DNA of 64,000 nucleotides from Paenibacillus sp. J23TS9 (lineage in GTDB: Bacteria > Bacillota > Bacilli > Paenibacillales > Paenibacillaceae), in contig NZ_BOSG01000004.1 in the NCBI RefSeq assembly GCF_018403225.1, positions 434,001 to 498,000 on the forward strand. The letters run 5' to 3'. Below the pieces are notes generated by a model. It was not told where the DNA came from. It was given only the letters and a program-made list of their open reading frames with translations, and did not search any database. Within the stretch, counting starts at the first letter, position 1. The number at the start of each line of letters is the position of its first letter. Positions 61,078 through 64,000 of the stretch are shown here, in pieces. The position numbers were made by a program, and so were the translations under genes.

Positions 61078-61734
61078 TTATTCGGCAAGTCCATTTTTAT
61101 AAGCGTAAATCGCGGCCTGAGTCCGGTCATCCACACCTAATTTGGCGAGGATATTCGTGACGTGGAACTTGACCGTCTTAATGCCAATGATCAGATCATC
61201 TGCGATTTCCTGATTCGATTTCCCCTTTGCGACCAGCTTCAGTACGTCCATCTCACGCTCCGTAAGCTCTTTGTGAGCAGGCGCCTCCGTCTCCGCATGA
61301 CGAAACCGGTTCATCATTTTGGAGGCAACCTGGGATTCCAAAACAGACTGTCCGCGTGCCGCTGCACGTATTGCCTCTGCAATCTCGCTGGCTCTCGATG
61401 TTTTCAGCAGATAACTGAAGGCGCCTGCTTCTATCACGGGGTACATCTTCTCGTCATCCAGATAGCTGGTCAGTACGATAACCTTGCAATCAGGATAAAG
61501 CTTGAGCAGTTGTCTTGTAGCTTCAATCCCATCCATTCCATCCATGACCAGATCCATCAGTACGACATCAGGCTTATATTCATCAGCCAGACGGATGCCT
61601 TCCTCACCGCTGCCAGCCTCGCCCACGACCTCGATCCCATCTTCCGTACCGAGGACAGCCGCCAAGCCGATGCGCACCATTTCATGATCATCCACAAGCA
61701 GCACCTTAATTGCCGGCTTTTCCAGTTCCTCCAT
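61078..61734 (-). CDS. liaR: LiaR-type response regulator
   Basis: A 218-residue NarL-type regulator. The receiver has Asp15/Asp16 and Asp61 (DVVLMDLVMDGMDG). The LuxR helix-turn-helix is at about 155-212 (LTEREMDVLKLVAKGKSNQE, IGIKTVKFHVTNILAKL). In Bacillus LiaR turns on liaIH in cell-envelope stress. ATG 61734 follows GGGAGGGG by eight bases; an earlier ATG lacks a site. It overlaps liaS by 29 bases. Confidence 0.93.
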   Translation of the reverse strand: MEELEKPAIKVLLVDDHEMVRIGLAAVLGTEDGIEVVGEAGSGEEGIRLADEYKPDVVLMDLVMDGMDGIEATRQLLKLYPDCKVIVLTSYLDDEKMYPVIEAGAFSYLLKTSRASEIAEAIRAAARGQSVLESQVASKMMNRFRHAETEAPAHKELTEREMDVLKLVAKGKSNQEIADDLIIGIKTVKFHVTNILAKLGVDDRTQAAIYAYKNGLAE

Positions 61735-62791
61735 GTTCCTCATCCCCTCCCTTATCTTCATTTACGATTGGAATCGTAATTTCAATCCGCGTTCCTTTTC
61801 CGGGGGCTGTAATGAATTGAATCGAACCGCCAATTTCATTCACCCGTTCCTGCATATTCGAAAGGCCATAAGAGGCCTGTTTTTTCTCATCCAGCTCAAA
61901 TCCCTGCCCGTCATCACGCAGCATCACCCATACGGTTTCATGCTTCTGATGAATCCGGATTTCCATTTTTTCTGCCTTTGCATGCCGCAGCGTGTTGGAC
62001 ATAGCCTCCTGGATAATCCGGAACAGGTGATTCTCGATTCCTTTCATTAGTTGAATGCCCTCATCCATCTCAAATACGATATCCATAGGTACTTTAACCT
62101 TAAGCTCTTTAACCAGTTCTTTCAAGCCCTGCTCGAGCGGCTTGCCTTCAAGGTATACCGGCCGTAAATGCAGCAGGAGCGCTCTCATCTCCGACTGCGC
62201 CACAGCAGCCATTTCCTCAATCAAGGCCACCTGCCGTTGTGCCTTATCAAAATCCTTGACCAGCGTTCTACCTACAGCTGTCGCCGTCATCGATATCGCA
62301 AACAGCTGCTGTGATACCGCATCATGCAGCTCTCGGGCAAGGCGCTGCCGTTCCTCTACGATTGCAGACACTCTTGCCTGTTCAGCTAGTTGAGCGTTAT
62401 TGGTGGACAAGCGCTGGAGCGAGGTGACCTGCTCCTCCCATTTCTTGCTGATCCGTCCCAATTGTTCGCCAAGCCGCCCCACTTCGTCCACTCCAAGCTC
62501 GGGAACATCACGTGTTAAATTCCCTTTTTCCCAGGATAACAGCGTCTCCCGCAATAGCTCAAGTCTTCTTTTCGTACGATAGCTTTGATAAAAGCCGTAT
62601 ACAGCACCAATGCCCACTGGAACGAGAATCAAGGTCGTAACTGCCTGTACCACTCTCGTCCAGGAGTCAAAAGGTGCCAGATATCCATATGTATACATCA
62701 CATAAAAAATAATAAGAAGCAAAATAAAAGAAAGAAAGGCCCCCTCGCCCATGCTCCGGGAGACCATATTAACCGGCTTCTTTGATTTCAT
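61706..62791 (-). CDS. liaS: LiaS-type sensor kinase
   Basis: A 361-residue kinase with two membrane helices (FLSFILLLIIFYVMYTYGYL, VVQAVTTLILVPVGIGAVYG), a short HAMP-like region, a HisKA_3 domain with the phospho-histidine in RELHDAVSQQLFA and an ATPase domain (MLRDDGQGFELDEKK, ASYGLSNMQERVNE). The short extracytoplasmic loop places it in the intramembrane-sensing class, as for LiaS. It works with LiaF and LiaR. Confidence 0.93.
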   Translation of the reverse strand: MKSKKPVNMVSRSMGEGAFLSFILLLIIFYVMYTYGYLAPFDSWTRVVQAVTTLILVPVGIGAVYGFYQSYRTKRRLELLRETLLSWEKGNLTRDVPELGVDEVGRLGEQLGRISKKWEEQVTSLQRLSTNNAQLAEQARVSAIVEERQRLARELHDAVSQQLFAISMTATAVGRTLVKDFDKAQRQVALIEEMAAVAQSEMRALLLHLRPVYLEGKPLEQGLKELVKELKVKVPMDIVFEMDEGIQLMKGIENHLFRIIQEAMSNTLRHAKAEKMEIRIHQKHETVWVMLRDDGQGFELDEKKQASYGLSNMQERVNEIGGSIQFITAPGKGTRIEITIPIVNEDKGGDEEHGGTGKAGN

Positions 62792-62810
62792 GCGGGGAAC
62801 CCCCTACTCT

Positions 62811-63458
62811 CTATGATATATTAATATCCAAATCTCCTACGAGATAAGAAATAATAAATTTCACTTTTTGGTCGCTGGTGTCATAATTCGGTGATTTCCA
62901 GTTCAGACGGTTCATCATGCCATTGTCACGCTGTCCCTGAAAATCAATGGAACCAAACAAGACAAACGCCTCAATCTCCACCCCGTAATATTCCGGAATA
63001 TGGAGATCCATATCCCCCATAATCCCCTGAAACATCATCACGGTTTGATGGTCTTCCGGCATAGCCAGTGACAAGTCAAGATCCGCTTCTCCAAGCACAT
63101 GCCATACACTCATGCTGCGCATCACCCAGGGCTGCTGATCCCAGTCAAAATGAGAGGAAAAATTCTGCTTTTGCATGAAGCCTTCCTTCGGCTGAACCTT
63201 TTTCGCCTTGATAAAGAAGAAGCCTAGTGACAGAAGCGCAATACCCAGCACCATCATCAAATGATCAAGAAGCAGCAAAATGGCGCCGACAGCCAGCAAT
63301 CGATAGCCTCTCTTCACCTTACCGCCACGTATCGTATAGATTCCCATTAACATGAACAAGAGTGCGACGATGGTAAAGAAGCCGAACCACTTGCCGACCA
63401 GCATGAGAAGGCCAATGCCGATAAGTATAAGCGCAATGATGCGATTTCTTTTTTCCAT
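62811..63458 (-). CDS. liaF: LiaF-type inhibitor protein
   Basis: A 215-residue protein. Four hydrophobic segments at the N-terminus (IIALILIGIGLLMLVGKW, VALLFMLMGIY, LLAVGAILLLLDHLM, VLGIALLSLGFFFI) are followed by a beta-rich C-terminal domain (MMFQGIMGDMDLHIPEYYGV, VEIEAFVLFGSIDF). LiaF represses LiaSR signalling without stress. AGGAGGTG precedes the ATG. Order pspA-liaF-liaS-liaR as in many Bacillales. Confidence 0.92.
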   Translation of the reverse strand: MEKRNRIIALILIGIGLLMLVGKWFGFFTIVALLFMLMGIYTIRGGKVKRGYRLLAVGAILLLLDHLMMVLGIALLSLGFFFIKAKKVQPKEGFMQKQNFSSHFDWDQQPWVMRSMSVWHVLGEADLDLSLAMPEDHQTVMMFQGIMGDMDLHIPEYYGVEIEAFVLFGSIDFQGQRDNGMMNRLNWKSPNYDTSDQKVKFIISYLVGDLDINIS

Positions 63459-63600
63459 GCCGCACCTCCTTGTGATGTCTTGTTACACTTATAGTAAAGG
63501 TCGGAAAAGCCATATGGTGCGCAATCACACCAATATGGCTTTCCTCTTTTCAGATCGACTGAACTAAAGAATTCGCTATCTTTATTTCATTCCGTATAGC

Positions 63601-63641
63601 ACAGAATGAGATGAAGATCAGTTTACTTCATTTCATTCTGT
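63601..63641. repeat. Imperfect inverted repeat between pspA and liaF
   Basis: ACAGAATGAGATGAAG and CTTCATTTCATTCTGT pair with one mismatch around nine bases. There is no T tract, so it might be a processing or partial termination hairpin between the abundant pspA message and liaFSR. CATTCCGTATAGCA and CATTCTGTATAGCA are also direct repeats here. Confidence 0.45.
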
Positions 63642-63676
63642 ATAGCATATCATATTGTCCGATATCTTGAATATAC

Positions 63677-64000
63677 TTATTCTTTCGTTGTTTTGGAAGC
63701 GCTGCTTGACGGGTTCATTTTGCTTTTCAAGGCGTTCAGCTGTTCTTCCACCTTCAATTGTTTCTCAGCGTCTACCGGGCTTGTGAATGTGCTTGCTGCC
63801 GGACGGTAAGGGGCACGCATAACATCAGCTTCAGCTTCCAGCTGCATGATTTTTTCTTCCATGCGATGGAATCCAAGAGATGCGCCGCCACCTTCAATGG
63901 TATGCAGGCTGTTGATCTGGGACATTTGCTTTTTGGCCTTCGCCATTTGTGCGCGGGTCACCAATTCATTGCGTTTGTTGCGCATTTTATAGAATTCATC
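63677..64000 (-). CDS. PspA/IM30-family protein (LiaH-like), C-terminal part
   Basis: The frame is open to the right edge, so only the last 107 residues are visible. The first visible residues DEFYKMRNKRNELVTRAQMA, then KAKKQMSQINSL and FHRMEEKIMQLEAEADVM, are coiled-coil segments of PspA proteins. These form rings that protect the membrane in stress. The end is a Ser/Lys/Thr-rich tail (NPSSSASKTTKE). It is upstream of liaFSR on the same strand, like liaH/pspA. Confidence 0.9.
   Translation of the reverse strand, partial: DEFYKMRNKRNELVTRAQMAKAKKQMSQINSLHTIEGGGASLGFHRMEEKIMQLEAEADVMRAPYRPAASTFTSPVDAEKQLKVEEQLNALKSKMNPSSSASKTTKE

Overview
The window looks like chromosome from an endospore-forming Firmicute of the Paenibacillus type. 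The evidence is two alpha/beta-type small acid-soluble spore proteins, SspI, YunB, YlbJ and a YjcZ-type peptide, strong AAGGAGG ribosome binding sites with frequent GTG/TTG starts, a tryptophan T-box, and Bacillus-like neighbourhoods (lipA-yunA-yunB-yutD, liaFSR-pspA, narGHJI-nreABC). The genus is an inference from gene content and style, not from a marker gene.

Region 1 (1-11374) is a contractile phage-tail locus on the minus strand, of PBSX/Xkd type: tail-completion protein, sheath, tube, tail-assembly chaperone, a short tape measure, LysM protein, hub, XkdR, XkdS, baseplate J and the start of a DUF2313 protein that runs off the left edge. No terminase, portal, protease or capsid gene lies upstream, where a phage would carry them. 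Instead there is an ArpU-like activator and a divergent XRE repressor with an ImmA-type HELGH protease. I read it as an inducible phage-tail-like particle (R-type tailocin) rather than a complete prophage. The chaperone gene ends in a textbook slippery heptamer (A AAA AAC) that joins it to a second 45-codon frame by -1 frameshifting. The tail promoter has a LexA-like palindrome inside it, and a terminator hairpin sits between that promoter and the first tail gene.

Region 2 (11.4-34.2 kb) is housekeeping and sporulation: a secreted 5'-nucleotidase with a LysM anchor, a membrane transglutaminase, an MFS transporter, Sco and CtaB for cytochrome oxidase assembly, YfhP, two SASP genes with sigma-G-like promoters, trpS behind a T-box, aldose epimerase, oligoendopeptidase F, YlbJ, NAD kinase, YutD with a low-complexity tail, lipoyl synthase, an M23 peptidase and YunB. 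An ECF-like sigma factor and a ClpP follow.

Region 3 (35.7-49.1 kb) is an anaerobic nitrate-respiration island on the minus strand: ric (ScdA/YtfE) - narGHJI - nreABC - narK - moaA - ywiC. NreABC should sense oxygen and nitrate. narGHJI makes the enzyme, NarK moves nitrate/nitrite, MoaA begins molybdenum cofactor synthesis, and Ric repairs nitrosatively damaged iron centres. NarK carries a C-terminal PAS domain, an unusual fusion. FNR-like boxes precede ric and narK, and a perfect 17-bp inverted repeat precedes narK.

Region 4 (49.2-64 kb) holds a GntR regulator with uxuA and an SDR mannonate/fructuronate oxidoreductase, type I pullulanase, a TrmH-family methyltransferase, a KtrA-like potassium channel subunit, sspI, prfC, zwf, ywmB, and liaR-liaS-liaF with pspA entering from the right edge. 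I saw no tRNA, rRNA, CRISPR array or insertion sequence.
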